This document shows, in pieces, positions 51,286 to 61,483 of a stretch of DNA of 64,000 nucleotides (position 1 is its first letter; each line of letters starts with the position of its first letter). Origin of the DNA: Nostoc sp. UHCC 0702 (GTDB taxonomy: Bacteria; Cyanobacteriota; Cyanobacteriia; Cyanobacteriales; Nostocaceae); assembly GCA_017164015.1 (NCBI GenBank), contig CP071065.1, positions 7,903,501-7,967,500 on the forward strand, given 5' to 3'. Under the pieces are notes generated by a model that worked only from the letters and a program-made list of their open reading frames with translations, did not search any database and was not told the DNA's origin. The translations under genes were made by a program, and so were the position numbers.

Positions 51286-52035
51286 ATGCTGCTTATGAAG
51301 GCTATCTTACTAAAAATTAGCAAAGCATCTTTCAAAGCTTTAATGATTGGGGTATGTATCACTAGTGGAACTGTTCTCTCACAAACATTACCTCTTTCGT
51401 CTAATTTAATCGGCTTTAATGAGCCTGAAGGTAAAAAATTATTACTGGACAGTAAATCAAAAGAAGACTTCTTCCCACTAAGTATGCAGTTTGTTACCCA
51501 GAATAATCAAGCTTATTGTGGTGTTGCCAGTATTATTATGGTGCTTAATAGTCTGGGGATTACTGCACCAGAAGCACCGCAATATAAGCCATATCGAGTA
51601 TTCACTCAAGACAACTTTTTTAGTAATGAAAAGACAAAAAAAGTCCTAACTCCTGAGGTTGTCTCTCGCCAAGGTATGACTTTGGAAGAGTTGGGAAATT
51701 TAATAGCCAGCTATGATGTTAAAGTTAATGTTTACCATGCTACCGACACAAGTTTAGAGCAGTTTCGCAGACAAGCAGCAGAAAATTTAAAACAACCACA
51801 AAATTTTGTTTTAGTCAACTATTTACGTAAAGAAATTGGTCAAGAAAAAGGTGGTCATATTTCACCTTTGGCAGCATATAACGAGCAAGCAGATAGATTT
51901 TTAATTCTTGATGTTTCTCGTTACAAATATCCACCAATTTGGGTAAAAACAAAAGATTTGTGGAAGGCTATGCTAACAATTGATCCTGCATCAAATAAAA
52001 GTCGTGGCTTTGTATTTGTAAGCAAAGACCTTTAA
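51286..52035 (+). CDS. Phytochelatin synthase-like protein (Alr0975-type)
   Basis: 249 residues. A hydrophobic N-terminal segment (KASFKALMIGVCITSGTVLS) suggests export or anchoring. The papain-like triad is intact: Cys78 in NNQAYCGVAS, His in KGGHISPLAAY and Asp in LILDVSRYKYPP. It lacks the Cys-rich C-terminal domain of plant enzymes. The Nostoc homologue Alr0975 cleaves glutathione to gamma-glutamylcysteine and makes little phytochelatin, so a glutathione-hydrolysing role is expected here. No metal-resistance genes are adjacent. Confidence 0.9.
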   Translation: MLLMKAILLKISKASFKALMIGVCITSGTVLSQTLPLSSNLIGFNEPEGKKLLLDSKSKEDFFPLSMQFVTQNNQAYCGVASIIMVLNSLGITAPEAPQYKPYRVFTQDNFFSNEKTKKVLTPEVVSRQGMTLEELGNLIASYDVKVNVYHATDTSLEQFRRQAAENLKQPQNFVLVNYLRKEIGQEKGGHISPLAAYNEQADRFLILDVSRYKYPPIWVKTKDLWKAMLTIDPASNKSRGFVFVSKDL

Positions 52036-52138
52036 GAAGCTAAAGCAGATTTAAATTGCCTAATCACTCAATTTAGTGCGTTATTTTTCGGAAATTCCAA
52101 GACTTATACCAATTTTATATGAAATTGTGCGCTATTTA

Positions 52139-52347
52139 TATCAAGTTTGGCTAATTACTTACGATATAGTCGGTTTGCTTGGTAATAGCTAATAGGTAAT
52201 GGGTAATGGGTAATAGGTAATACTCAAAACCAATTACCAATTACCAATACTTCGGCTTACCTCGACTTCGCTCGGCACAAGTGCGAGAGTACAAGTTCCC
52301 AATTACCGACCTCCACAGATATTATAAGTGTTTAAACGAACATGATA
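52139..52347. mobile_element. MITE family B, copy 1 (209 bp)
   Basis: The ends are TATCAAGTTTGGCTAATTAC and, in inverse, TATCATGTTCGTTTAAACAC. A 3-bp duplication TTA flanks it (52136-52138, 52348-52350). The interior has ggtaatgggtaatagg-type repeats and their complement. It matches the element at 61887-62279. Noncoding. Confidence 0.8.
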
Positions 52348-52350
52348 TTA

Positions 52351-52865
52351 CGTAGGTCTAAATCATAAATTGCCCCGTATAGCGCGTATTTTTTGGTAAT
52401 TTGGTAAGCAGATCTTCACAAATAAATAATATTACTGATTTCATCAGTTTTAGAGAAATCATAAACTTTATCCTTCCTTAATTTCTAAATTGATTAGCTT
52501 TTCCTTAGATTTATTATTTCTTGAAACAAAATTTCAGTAATCTTCCAGTTGACTTAATAGCGATAAATTCACAAAAATAGCTATTAAAGCATAACAAGTT
52601 AGTCTAGTTCAGCTTAATAACATCAAAAAAATCTGGCAATATTTACTTTAAAAAACTGGCTTTTCTAGTCATTCTTTTGATGATTACAGTACATCAGATA
52701 TGACTTATATGGTCGAGTAACGATGATGAATGTCTGGCAATAATGGCAGTTTTGCTCATTGTTGCCGTGCCATTATGACTTGGATTATGCTGCACCGCCT
52801 TACTGGCTAAAAATTTACTTGATAAATAGTCTCTAACACACGAGTATCTGAAGATAATAACTCAA
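52351..52865. other. AT-rich leader of the ELW-repeat gene
   Basis: About 515 bases with no gene; probable promoter region of the large protein at 52866. Confidence 0.4.
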
Positions 52866-55800
52866 ATGGATAATCAGCATTTACATTTGGATTCTAACCA
52901 TATTCTTGTCTTTATTGATTCTGCTGTTGAGAACCACGAACACTTAATCAAAGGTGTAATCCCTCAAGCAGAGGTGATTGTCCTCGCTTCGCAGCAAGAT
53001 GGTGTAGAACAAATCACCGCAGCTTTAGAAGCACGCGATCGCTGCGGTAGCGTCCACATTGTTTCTCATGGTGCCCCAGGAACTCTTTATTTGGGAAACA
53101 CAGAACTGAGTCTGGGTACTCTCAATCGCTATAGCCAACACCTGAAGACTTGGTTGGTGTCATCCTTGTTACTTTATGGTTGTAACGTGGCTATGGGTGA
53201 TGTAGGAGAAGAATTCCTTAACAAACTTCACTATTTAACAGGTGCTGCGATCGCGGCTTCCACCACACCAATTGGAAGTGCAGCCTTTAATGGCAACTGG
53301 GAACTAGACAAAAATTTAGGAACTGTGGAATTTTATCCAGCATTTCTTCCATCTACAATGGCAAGTTATTCTACAGTCCTTGAGCAGTCTAACTCCATAG
53401 TGGTGGGCAATACCCAATACTTTACCACCTACGACAATACTCATGGTACAGAACTGTGGGTAATTGACCCCAACACTGGTAATCAAGTACTATTCGCAGA
53501 CATTAACCCCGGTAGTGCCTCCTCTAATCCCAGCAATTTTATAGTTCTAAATAATGTTCTCTACTTTACAGCCAATGATGGTTACAATGGCCCAGACCTG
53601 TGGAAAATTGACGCTAATGGCTATCTACAACGCGTAGACGTTCCTGGTGGGTTGTCTAATATCAGTAACTTGATACTTTTAGGAGATAAAATTTATTTCA
53701 CTGCATCGAATGGGATAAATGGTAATCAACTGTGGAGAATTGACTCTAACACCGACTCCCCCATCAACCTCAGCATTAATTACCAAAATAGCTCCTTCAA
53801 TCCCAGTAATTTTAAAGTTGTAGGGAATGTCCTTTACTTTACAGCTAATGATGGTTACAGTGGCACAGAATTGTGGAGAATAGATGCCAATGGCTATCCC
53901 CAAATTGTAAAAGATATTAATTCTGGAAATGGCTCCTCCAATCCGAGTAATTTCACATTAATAGGCAATACTCTCTACTTTGTTGCTAATGATGGTTATA
54001 GTGGCACAGAGTTGTGGAAAATCGATGGCAACGGCTATCCTCAACTTGTAAAAGATATCAATTATGGGAATAATTCTTCCAATCCCAGCAATTTTACAGG
54101 TGTAGGAAATATCCTTTACTTTACAGCCAATGATGGTTACAGTGGCACAGAGTTGTGGAGAATTGATGCCAACGGCTATCCCCAACTTGTAAAAGATATC
54201 AATTATGGAAATGGTTCCTCCAATCCTAGTAACTTAACAGTAGTAGGCAATAGTCTCTACTTTGTTGCCAATGATGGTTACAATGGCAAAAAGTTATGGA
54301 AAGTTGACCCTTACGGCTATGCACAAAGCCTAGAGGTTTCTGGTGGACTATCCAATCCCAGCAATTTTACAGTTCTGGGAAATATCTTTTACTTTACAGC
54401 CAATAATAGTTACAGTGGCGTAGAGTTGTGGAAAATTGATGCCAATGGTGGCTATCCGCAACTGGTACAAGACATTAATCCTGGGAATGGTTCCTCTAAT
54501 CCTAGAAAATTCACAGTATTAGGCAATAGTCTCTACTTTGTTGCCAACAATGATTACAATGGCACAAACTTATGGAAAATTGACCAGAATGGTTATGCAC
54601 AACGCGTAGAGGTTTCTGGCGGTTTGTCTAATCCCAGCAACTTCATAGTTCTAGGTGAGAACCTCTACTTCACTGCATCTAATGGGACGAATGGCAATCA
54701 TCTGTGGAGAATTAACTCTTACGTTGGCTATCCCGTCAATCTCAGCATTAATTACTCCAATGGTTTTTCTAATCCCAGCAATTTTACAGTTTTAGGTAAT
54801 ATCATTTACTTTACAGCCAATGATGCTTACTTTGGCACAGAATTGTGGAAAATCGATGCCAATGGCTATCCTCAACTAGTACAAGACATTAATCCCGGAA
54901 ATGGTTCCTCTAATCCCAGCAAATTCACAGTATTAGGTGATGTTCTCTACTTTGTTGCCAACGATGGTTACAGTGATAAAAGCTTATGGAGAATTGATGG
55001 CAATGGATATCCACAACGGATACAAGTTCCTGGTGTACTGTCCAATGTCAACAACTTTACAGTTGTACAAAACAGACTCTACTTCACAGTATCAGATGGG
55101 ATGAATGGCAATCAACTGTGGAGAATTGAGCCTTACGGCTATGCACAACAGGTAATAAATACTAGTGGGCTATTTAATCCCAGCAACTTTACAGTTTTAG
55201 GAGATACACTTTACTTCACAGCATCGAATGGGATGAATGGCAATCAACTGTGGAGAATTGACCCCAACGGTGGCTACCCCATCAACCTCAACATTAATTC
55301 CTACAATGGTTCTTTCAATCCCAGCAATTTTAAAGTTTTAGGTAATAGTCTTTACTTTACAGCCAATGATGGTAGCACTGGCACAGAGTTGTGGAAAATC
55401 GATGGCAACGGCTATCCTCAACTGGTAAAAGATATTAATCCTGGAAATGGTTCCTCAAATCTCAGCAATTTTACACTTGTAGGCAATAATCTCTACTTTG
55501 TTGCCAATGATGGTAGCACTGGCACAGAGTTGTGGAAAATTGATGCCAACGGCTATCCCCAACTAGTACAAGACCTGATTACTGGAAATGGTTCGTCTAA
55601 TCCTAGTAACTTGACAGTAGCAGGTAATATTCTCTACTTTCTTGCCAACGATGTTTACAGTACCACATACAATGGCAGAAAATTATGGAAAATAAATGCT
55701 AATGGAAATCCACAACGCCTAGACGTTTCCGGTGGGCTATTTAATCCCAGCAACTTGATAGTTGTAGAAGATAGACTTTACTTCACCACATATAATGGAA

Positions 55801-57938
55801 CGAATGGCAATCAATTGTGGAGAATTGATCCTAACGTTGGTTATCCCGTCCAACTCAACATCAATTACCAGAATGGTTCTTCTAATTTCAAGAATTTTAC
55901 AGTTCTAGGTAATACTCTTTACTTTACAACCAGTGATAGTAACTCTGGTACAGAGTTGTGGAAAATTGATGCCAATACCTATCCCCAACTAGTCAAAGAC
56001 ATTAATCCTGGAAGTGGTTCCTCTAATCCCAGGAACTTAACAATAGTAGGCAATAATCTCTACTTTGTTGCCAATGATAGTTACAACAGCACAAGCTTAT
56101 GGAAAATTGATGGCAATGGCTATGCACAACGCGTAGATATTTCTGGCGGACTGTCCAATCCCAAGAACTTCATAGTTCTAGATGAGATACTCTACTTCAC
56201 TGCATCGAATGGGACAAATGGCAATCAACTGTGGAGAATTGACCCCAACGCTGGCTACCCCGTCAACATCAACATCAATTACCAGAATGGTTCTTCTAAT
56301 TTCAGCAATTTGACAGTTCTAGGTAATACTGTTTACTTTACAGCCAACGATGGTTACAGTGGCACAGAGTTGTGGAAAATGGATGCCAATACTTATCCTC
56401 AACTGGTCACAGACATTAATCCTGGAAATGGTTCCTCTAATCCCAGTAATTTTACCCTTGCAAATAATGTCCTCTACTTCACTGCCAATGATGGTTACAA
56501 TGACAGGACGTTATGGAAAATCGATACTTACGGCTATGCACAACGCGTAGATTTTTCTGGTAATCTATCTAATCCCAGCAACTTTATAGTTCTAGGTGAG
56601 AGACTCTACTTCACTACATCGAATGGGACAAATGGCAAACAACTGTGGAGAATTGATCCCAATGCTTCCTACCCCATCAACCTCAACATTAATTACCAGA
56701 ATGGTTCCTCTAATCCCAGCAACTTTACAGTTCTAGGTAATACCTTGTACTTTACAGCCAATGATGGTTACAATGGCACAGAGTTGTGGAGAATTGATGG
56801 CAATGGCTATCCCCAACTGGTACAAGATATTAATCCTGGAAATGGTTCGTCTAATCCCAGTAATTTGACATTAGTAGGTGATATTGTCTACTTTACAGCC
56901 AATGATGGTTACAATGGCACCAACTTATGGAAAATCGACCAAAATAGCTATTTACAGCGTGTAGAGGTTTCTGGTGGTCTGTCCAATCCCAGCAACTTTA
57001 TAGTTCTAAATGAGAGACTCTACTTCACTGCATCCAATGGGACAAATGGCAATCAACTTTGGAGAATTGATCCCAACACTAGCTCTCCCACCAAACTTAA
57101 CATTAATTCCCAGAATGGTTCCCCCAATCTCAGCAATTTTACAGTTCTAGGTAATACGTTCTACTTTACAGCTAATGATGGTTACAATGGCACAGAGTTG
57201 TGGAAAATCAACCCTTATGGCTATCCCCAACTGGTCAAAGACATTAATCCTGGAAATGCCTCTTCCAATCCTAGTAGCTTGAGAGTAGTAAATGATGTTC
57301 TCTACTTTACAGCCAATGATGGTTATAAAGGCACAGAATTGTGGAAAATCGATGTCAATGGTTCTCCCCAACTAGTCAAAGACATTAATCCTGGAAATGC
57401 CTCTTCCAATCCTGATAATTTGACAGTAGTAAATGATGTTCTCTACTTTGTTGCCGATAATGGTTACAGTGGCAAGAATTTATGGAAAATTGACCAAAAC
57501 AGCTATGCACAAAGCTTAGAGGCTCCTGGGTTATCTAATCCTAGCAACTTCACAGTTCTAGGAGATAGCCTCTACTTCACTGCATTAGAGGGAATGAATG
57601 GCTCAGAACTGTGGATGATTAACAGCAAAATTAGCAACCCCATCAACTTTAATATCAATTACTACAATGGTTCTTCAAACCCCAACAATTTTACAGTTCT
57701 AGAAAATACCCTTTACTTTACTGCCAATGATGGTTACTCTGGCACAGAGTTGTGGAAAGTCGTTGCTAATAGCTCTCCCCAACTGGTCAAAGATATTAAT
57801 TTTGGAAGTGCTTCTTCCAATCCTAGTAATCTGACAGTAGTAGATAACATTCTCTACTTTAATGCTGATAACGGTACAAATGGCACACAAATGTGGAAAA
57901 TTGACCCCAACACAGGTAATCCAAACCCCGTATATTAA
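52866..57938 (+). CDS. Giant DUF4347 / ELWxxDGT-repeat surface protein
   Basis: 1690 residues. The first ~160 match DUF4347 (ILVFIDSAVENHEHLIKGVI, SVHIVSHGAPGTLYLG, LLLYGCNVAMGDVGEEFL), a domain at the front of large exported cyanobacterial proteins. From ~175 to the end, repeats of about 45-50 residues recur around GNTLYFTANDGYSGTELWKID, ending in DINPGNGSSNPSNFTVL; this is the ELWxxDGT class, likely beta-propeller blades or a solenoid. There is no hydrolase or membrane domain and no classical signal peptide. A type I secreted adhesin or matrix protein is plausible. High repeat identity at DNA level indicates recent expansion. Confidence 0.85.
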   Translation: MDNQHLHLDSNHILVFIDSAVENHEHLIKGVIPQAEVIVLASQQDGVEQITAALEARDRCGSVHIVSHGAPGTLYLGNTELSLGTLNRYSQHLKTWLVSSLLLYGCNVAMGDVGEEFLNKLHYLTGAAIAASTTPIGSAAFNGNWELDKNLGTVEFYPAFLPSTMASYSTVLEQSNSIVVGNTQYFTTYDNTHGTELWVIDPNTGNQVLFADINPGSASSNPSNFIVLNNVLYFTANDGYNGPDLWKIDANGYLQRVDVPGGLSNISNLILLGDKIYFTASNGINGNQLWRIDSNTDSPINLSINYQNSSFNPSNFKVVGNVLYFTANDGYSGTELWRIDANGYPQIVKDINSGNGSSNPSNFTLIGNTLYFVANDGYSGTELWKIDGNGYPQLVKDINYGNNSSNPSNFTGVGNILYFTANDGYSGTELWRIDANGYPQLVKDINYGNGSSNPSNLTVVGNSLYFVANDGYNGKKLWKVDPYGYAQSLEVSGGLSNPSNFTVLGNIFYFTANNSYSGVELWKIDANGGYPQLVQDINPGNGSSNPRKFTVLGNSLYFVANNDYNGTNLWKIDQNGYAQRVEVSGGLSNPSNFIVLGENLYFTASNGTNGNHLWRINSYVGYPVNLSINYSNGFSNPSNFTVLGNIIYFTANDAYFGTELWKIDANGYPQLVQDINPGNGSSNPSKFTVLGDVLYFVANDGYSDKSLWRIDGNGYPQRIQVPGVLSNVNNFTVVQNRLYFTVSDGMNGNQLWRIEPYGYAQQVINTSGLFNPSNFTVLGDTLYFTASNGMNGNQLWRIDPNGGYPINLNINSYNGSFNPSNFKVLGNSLYFTANDGSTGTELWKIDGNGYPQLVKDINPGNGSSNLSNFTLVGNNLYFVANDGSTGTELWKIDANGYPQLVQDLITGNGSSNPSNLTVAGNILYFLANDVYSTTYNGRKLWKINANGNPQRLDVSGGLFNPSNLIVVEDRLYFTTYNGTNGNQLWRIDPNVGYPVQLNINYQNGSSNFKNFTVLGNTLYFTTSDSNSGTELWKIDANTYPQLVKDINPGSGSSNPRNLTIVGNNLYFVANDSYNSTSLWKIDGNGYAQRVDISGGLSNPKNFIVLDEILYFTASNGTNGNQLWRIDPNAGYPVNININYQNGSSNFSNLTVLGNTVYFTANDGYSGTELWKMDANTYPQLVTDINPGNGSSNPSNFTLANNVLYFTANDGYNDRTLWKIDTYGYAQRVDFSGNLSNPSNFIVLGERLYFTTSNGTNGKQLWRIDPNASYPINLNINYQNGSSNPSNFTVLGNTLYFTANDGYNGTELWRIDGNGYPQLVQDINPGNGSSNPSNLTLVGDIVYFTANDGYNGTNLWKIDQNSYLQRVEVSGGLSNPSNFIVLNERLYFTASNGTNGNQLWRIDPNTSSPTKLNINSQNGSPNLSNFTVLGNTFYFTANDGYNGTELWKINPYGYPQLVKDINPGNASSNPSSLRVVNDVLYFTANDGYKGTELWKIDVNGSPQLVKDINPGNASSNPDNLTVVNDVLYFVADNGYSGKNLWKIDQNSYAQSLEAPGLSNPSNFTVLGDSLYFTALEGMNGSELWMINSKISNPINFNINYYNGSSNPNNFTVLENTLYFTANDGYSGTELWKVVANSSPQLVKDINFGSASSNPSNLTVVDNILYFNADNGTNGTQMWKIDPNTGNPNPVY

Positions 57939-58082
57939 AATCTTCCAATACTGGGTGAGCTTTATCTTTGGGCGTTAGTACCTTCAATTATGAGTCAGGG
58001 TGGTTCACCTACCCTGACTAAAGATTCATTCTTGTTTTGCTTTGATACCAGTTTTTTACACCTTTAAATCCAACCTTTCTAT
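57939..58082. other. 3' flank of the ELW-repeat gene
   Basis: Contains an imperfect hairpin, agtcagggtggt-tcac-ctaccctgact (about 57993-58020), that could terminate the transcript. Confidence 0.45.
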
Positions 58083-58560
58083 CTAATCTTTCTTTCCATA
58101 TGCATAGATAAAATAGTTATCTGTAACCTTCACTTCAGCCTGAAACCCTGCCTGCTTTAGCTGATTTTGAAGTTCATCAGGTTGATAGAAAATTTTGACA
58201 ATCTGAAATTCTTGCCCATTATTTAACTTGCGGCTTTTATAGATGTTTCCATCATCTTCAAGAATATGATTTTTAGCTGTAGATGTAGGTTCAAAACGAG
58301 AGTCAATGATAAATATTTGTCCACCAATACTAACAGATTAATTCACTTTATTCAAAAACGAATCAAGTAAGTTTGGCGGGACATGGGAAAGCCAAAAGGC
58401 AAAGAACACCAAATCATATTCAGCGTCAGGTTGCCATGTGAATAAGTCAGTTTTGTAGTATTTAACTCTCGATGAACCTAATTTAGAGCGATTAATCGCA
58501 ATCATTTCTTCAGAAGCATCGATTCGATCGCAGTAATGAACAAAACTTAGTACACCTTTA
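58083..58560 (-). pseudogene. SAM-dependent methyltransferase relic
   Basis: The reading frame shows methyltransferase-like sequence: RIDASEEMIAINRSKLG, YDLVFFAFWLSHVPPNLLDS, then a TAA inside (at 58337), then SIGGQIFIIDSRFEPTSTAK and FIYAYGKKD. The N-terminal SAM motif is missing, and the 5' side runs into a cccagtc heptamer array. It is a truncated, nonsense-mutated gene. Confidence 0.7.
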
Positions 58561-58568
58561 TTCCTTCT

Positions 58569-58602
58569 TCCCAGTCCCCAGTCCCCAGTCCCCAGTCCCT
58601 TA
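58569..58602. repeat. cccagtc heptamer array
   Basis: Four tandem units of cccagtc at the truncated 5' end of the methyltransferase relic. Confidence 0.85.
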
Positions 58603-58615
58603 CCTCTACGAGTGA

Positions 58616-58647
58616 TTCAGAAATCAAATCGGATTGCTATATATAGC
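58616..58647. repeat. Solo end of MITE family C
   Basis: ttcagaaatcaaatcggattgctata-type sequence matches the right end of the element at 44138-44240; no partner end is seen. Confidence 0.5.
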
Positions 58648-58765
58648 CGGTCATGGCAGAAGTGCTGCTTCCTGAGATAAAAATTCCTCTTGCCAACGCT
58701 TAAATTCTGACTTCTCATGTTCAGAAAAGCTAAAATCAAGATGTTTACCTATTTACATTTAGGTT

Positions 58766-59137
58766 GTGGCTACTGTATCCTGTCCCCGCTGCCATCAACT
58801 CGTTGATAGTCAGGCTATTACCTGTCCTTACTGCCGTATAACTCTCAAAGCTTACGGGCATCCTGGTATTCCATTGCACCGTGCTAAAGGGGATGATTAT
58901 CTTTGTGATAGCTGCACCTATCATGATGACAACACTTGTAATTTTCCCCAACGTCCTTACGCAAAAGACTGTACTTTGTATGAAAATCTTGAACAGAGCA
59001 AGTTAAACCCGCAACAACAGCGTCACAGTAGCAGTTTTAGCGTAATTATCAAAAGCTGGGTGAAACATAATCAAGCTTTGCTGCTGCTAATAGGTTTATT
59101 ATTCGTCTGTTTGCTCATAGCTATGTCATTATCTTGA
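58766..59137 (+). CDS. Zinc-ribbon protein with C-terminal membrane anchor
   Basis: 123 residues from GTG 58766. A zinc ribbon CPRCHQLVDSQAITCPYC (CxxC...CxxC) is followed by a second Cys-rich part (YLCDSCTYHDDNTC...DCTLYE). Residues ~103-121 form one membrane helix (LLLLIGLLFVCLLIAMSLS). A tail-anchored cytosolic zinc-binding domain is likely. Function is unknown. Confidence 0.7.
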   Translation: MATVSCPRCHQLVDSQAITCPYCRITLKAYGHPGIPLHRAKGDDYLCDSCTYHDDNTCNFPQRPYAKDCTLYENLEQSKLNPQQQRHSSSFSVIIKSWVKHNQALLLLIGLLFVCLLIAMSLS

Positions 59138-59353
59138 TCAAAAGAGATGGGAAGGGTGGGGGCAAAGAAAGTTTTCATTAAGCTAAAGCACATCTAAATT
59201 GTATGATTACTCCTAAAGGTAGTTGACCCCTGACTAATAACAGTACCTAGCCGTGGCGAGAGCGAAATCGCACGCCACATGCGTGACTGTCGGCAAAGCC
59301 GCGACTTACAGTGTAAGAGTGCAAGATATAAGTCAACACAATTTAGATATGCA

Positions 59354-59544
59354 TAGGACTTACGCGCATTGTCATATATTTTTGACAAAAATCGTCCAAA
59401 GTCAAGAGTCAAAAGTCCAAAAACCTTGACTTTTTACCCTTAACTATTGAACGCCAGTCGCAATCAACGAGGGAACCTCCGCAACGCGCTGGCTCCTATT
59501 GACACACGTCGCAGAAAATATGTGTGCCAGTTGCGTAAGTCCTG
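59354..59544. mobile_element. MITE family A, copy 2 (191 bp)
   Basis: The same ends as the element at 6871-7011, in opposite orientation, with a 5-bp duplication ATGCA (59349-59353, 59545-59549). In both copies the element ends in C...A relative to the AGGACTTACG cores. The interior carries extra repeat sequence (cgcaacgcgctgg). Confidence 0.85.
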
Positions 59545-59596
59545 ATGCAGTAGAATAGCTAACTCTTTTCTTAACTACCCCAACTTCACGGCTTGG

Positions 59597-61483
59597 TCAA
59601 GTTGAGGCTAAGTCAAACCAAAAAGTTGTACCTATCCCGACTTCACTCACCAAATGCACTTTACTACGATGCCTTTCCATAATATTCCTCACTATCGATA
59701 AACCTAAGCCAGTGCCTTCTAGGGTGTGAACTCGGTTTTCTACGCGGAAGAAGCGGTCAAAAATTGCTTGTTGGTCTTCTGGGGCAATACCAATGCCAGT
59801 ATCGGAAATTTCTACTCGCACTTGAGAAGATTGATTATGAGAGTTGGGCTTGGGATCTAATTGGTAGGCACGAATAGCGACTTTACCACCTGCCTTAGTG
59901 AATTTGAGAGCATTACCAACTAAATTAGCTAATACTTGCAGCAACAAATCATAATTACCCATCACTAACGGCAAGTTGTGGGCAACTTCCTGAATTAGTT
60001 CAATACCTTTATCTTTAGCATTGAGTTGGTAAGTACGCAGAGTTTGCTCGATCGCTTGGGCCAGATCCAATCCATCAAAGTTATAATTACGGCCAGATTC
60101 GAGTTTTGACAAATCTAAAACATCGTTAACTAAGCGAGTCAAGCGATCGGTTTCATGATTGACTGTTTGCAAAAAATCTTGTCGTTGTTCTAAACTCAAG
60201 TCTTCGCCGTAGTCGTGCAAAGTTTCAATAAAGGATTTTATATTAAATAAAGGCGTTCGCAGTTCGTGAGAAACGTTGCTGATAAATTGGCTTTTTGCCT
60301 CGTTTAGTTCTACCTCACGGGTGATATCTTGCACAGTTATAGCAATACCTTTAATACTCTCCCGTTGTAGGTTAAGTACTGTTGTCAAAAGAATGCGGAT
60401 TGTTCGCTTGATGGGTTCGTTTAAATGAATGCGAAATTCTGCACTTTCGCATTCGCCAGCTGCCATTTCGTACAAAGGACGGGTGATTTCCATTTCTACA
60501 GCTGAGGGCAAATGATGCAAAACATTACTGCCTACTACCTCATCACTTTCCCAGCCAAAAATTCGCCGCGCTGTGGGGTTGACTAAAATCACCTGCATAC
60601 TATTATCAATCAGAACTGCACCATCAGCGATGGTCGAAACCAGTGTTTCGAGTTTGGCTTTTTCTGCTGTCAATTCTTCAATGTTTTGTTCTTCATAAGT
60701 TTCCAGGCGTTGTGCCATTTCATTAAAGTTAAAAATTAATTCTCCTAGTTCGCCTCCTAGGGGTAAATCAATGCGTTGTTTGAAATTTCCAGCAGCAATT
60801 TGTTTAACCCCAACTAGTAATTCTTTAATTGGTTTAGTAATAGTTAAAGCATTAATTACTCCTGCCAAAATCACCATTACCCAAATTGTGATGAAAACGG
60901 CAATTGTGACATCACGAGTGAAATTTGTAGAGATGACAGCCGTCTGGTTGGGGTTGATACCAATAGCCAATACACCTAAATATTTTTTATTGACAATCAA
61001 CGGAATAAATACATCGGTGACAGCTCCATCAGGAGACATGTGTTGCCGTACCATTGGCTTGTCTCCATCAGCAGGGAAACCTTCTGGTAATTGTACCCGT
61101 CGCTTGATGGTGAGAGAATTTTCTACCTCTGGTTCCCAAAAAGGAATGCCAAAAAAGATTTGCCCAGTTTCATCAGCATAGAGCATATAACGCACACTAG
61201 AGGTGCTGCTGTAGAAGCGTTGGGAAAATTGGGCAACCTCAGTGAGATTTTGGTCAGCCACTAGGGGGGCGACGTTGGCAGCCAGTAGGAGTCCGAGGTC
61301 GCTACCAAAACGGGTGTCGTTCATCCGCGCATCCTGCTGAATTGTATTTACAGCCCAGAAGGTCAAACCACTCATCACTAAGGAAACCACTAAAGTGGCG
61401 ACAGCCAAAAGCTTGGTCTGGAGTGTAAACTCCGACCACCAATTGGCGATCGCTTCTCGAATTGTTGTTAAAGGAGCTAGCAT
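59597..61483 (-). CDS. nblS: Sensor histidine kinase NblS (Hik33/DspA)
   Basis: 628 residues. It has TM1 (~25-46), a periplasmic sensor domain with FFGIPFWEPEVENSLTIKRRV, TM2 (~190-212), HAMP (~215-265), PAS (~280-395), HisKA with His406 in SNVSHELRTPLFNI, and HATPase (NLVGNALKFTKAGG, DTGIGIAPEDQ, GTGLGLSIV). This exact order and sequence is NblS/Hik33, which controls phycobilisome degradation and responses to high light, cold and nutrient stress through RpaB. It is followed by MITE A copy 2 and lies downstream of purD on the same strand, with a MITE between them. Confidence 0.95.
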   Translation of the reverse strand: MLAPLTTIREAIANWWSEFTLQTKLLAVATLVVSLVMSGLTFWAVNTIQQDARMNDTRFGSDLGLLLAANVAPLVADQNLTEVAQFSQRFYSSTSSVRYMLYADETGQIFFGIPFWEPEVENSLTIKRRVQLPEGFPADGDKPMVRQHMSPDGAVTDVFIPLIVNKKYLGVLAIGINPNQTAVISTNFTRDVTIAVFITIWVMVILAGVINALTITKPIKELLVGVKQIAAGNFKQRIDLPLGGELGELIFNFNEMAQRLETYEEQNIEELTAEKAKLETLVSTIADGAVLIDNSMQVILVNPTARRIFGWESDEVVGSNVLHHLPSAVEMEITRPLYEMAAGECESAEFRIHLNEPIKRTIRILLTTVLNLQRESIKGIAITVQDITREVELNEAKSQFISNVSHELRTPLFNIKSFIETLHDYGEDLSLEQRQDFLQTVNHETDRLTRLVNDVLDLSKLESGRNYNFDGLDLAQAIEQTLRTYQLNAKDKGIELIQEVAHNLPLVMGNYDLLLQVLANLVGNALKFTKAGGKVAIRAYQLDPKPNSHNQSSQVRVEISDTGIGIAPEDQQAIFDRFFRVENRVHTLEGTGLGLSIVRNIMERHRSKVHLVSEVGIGTTFWFDLAST

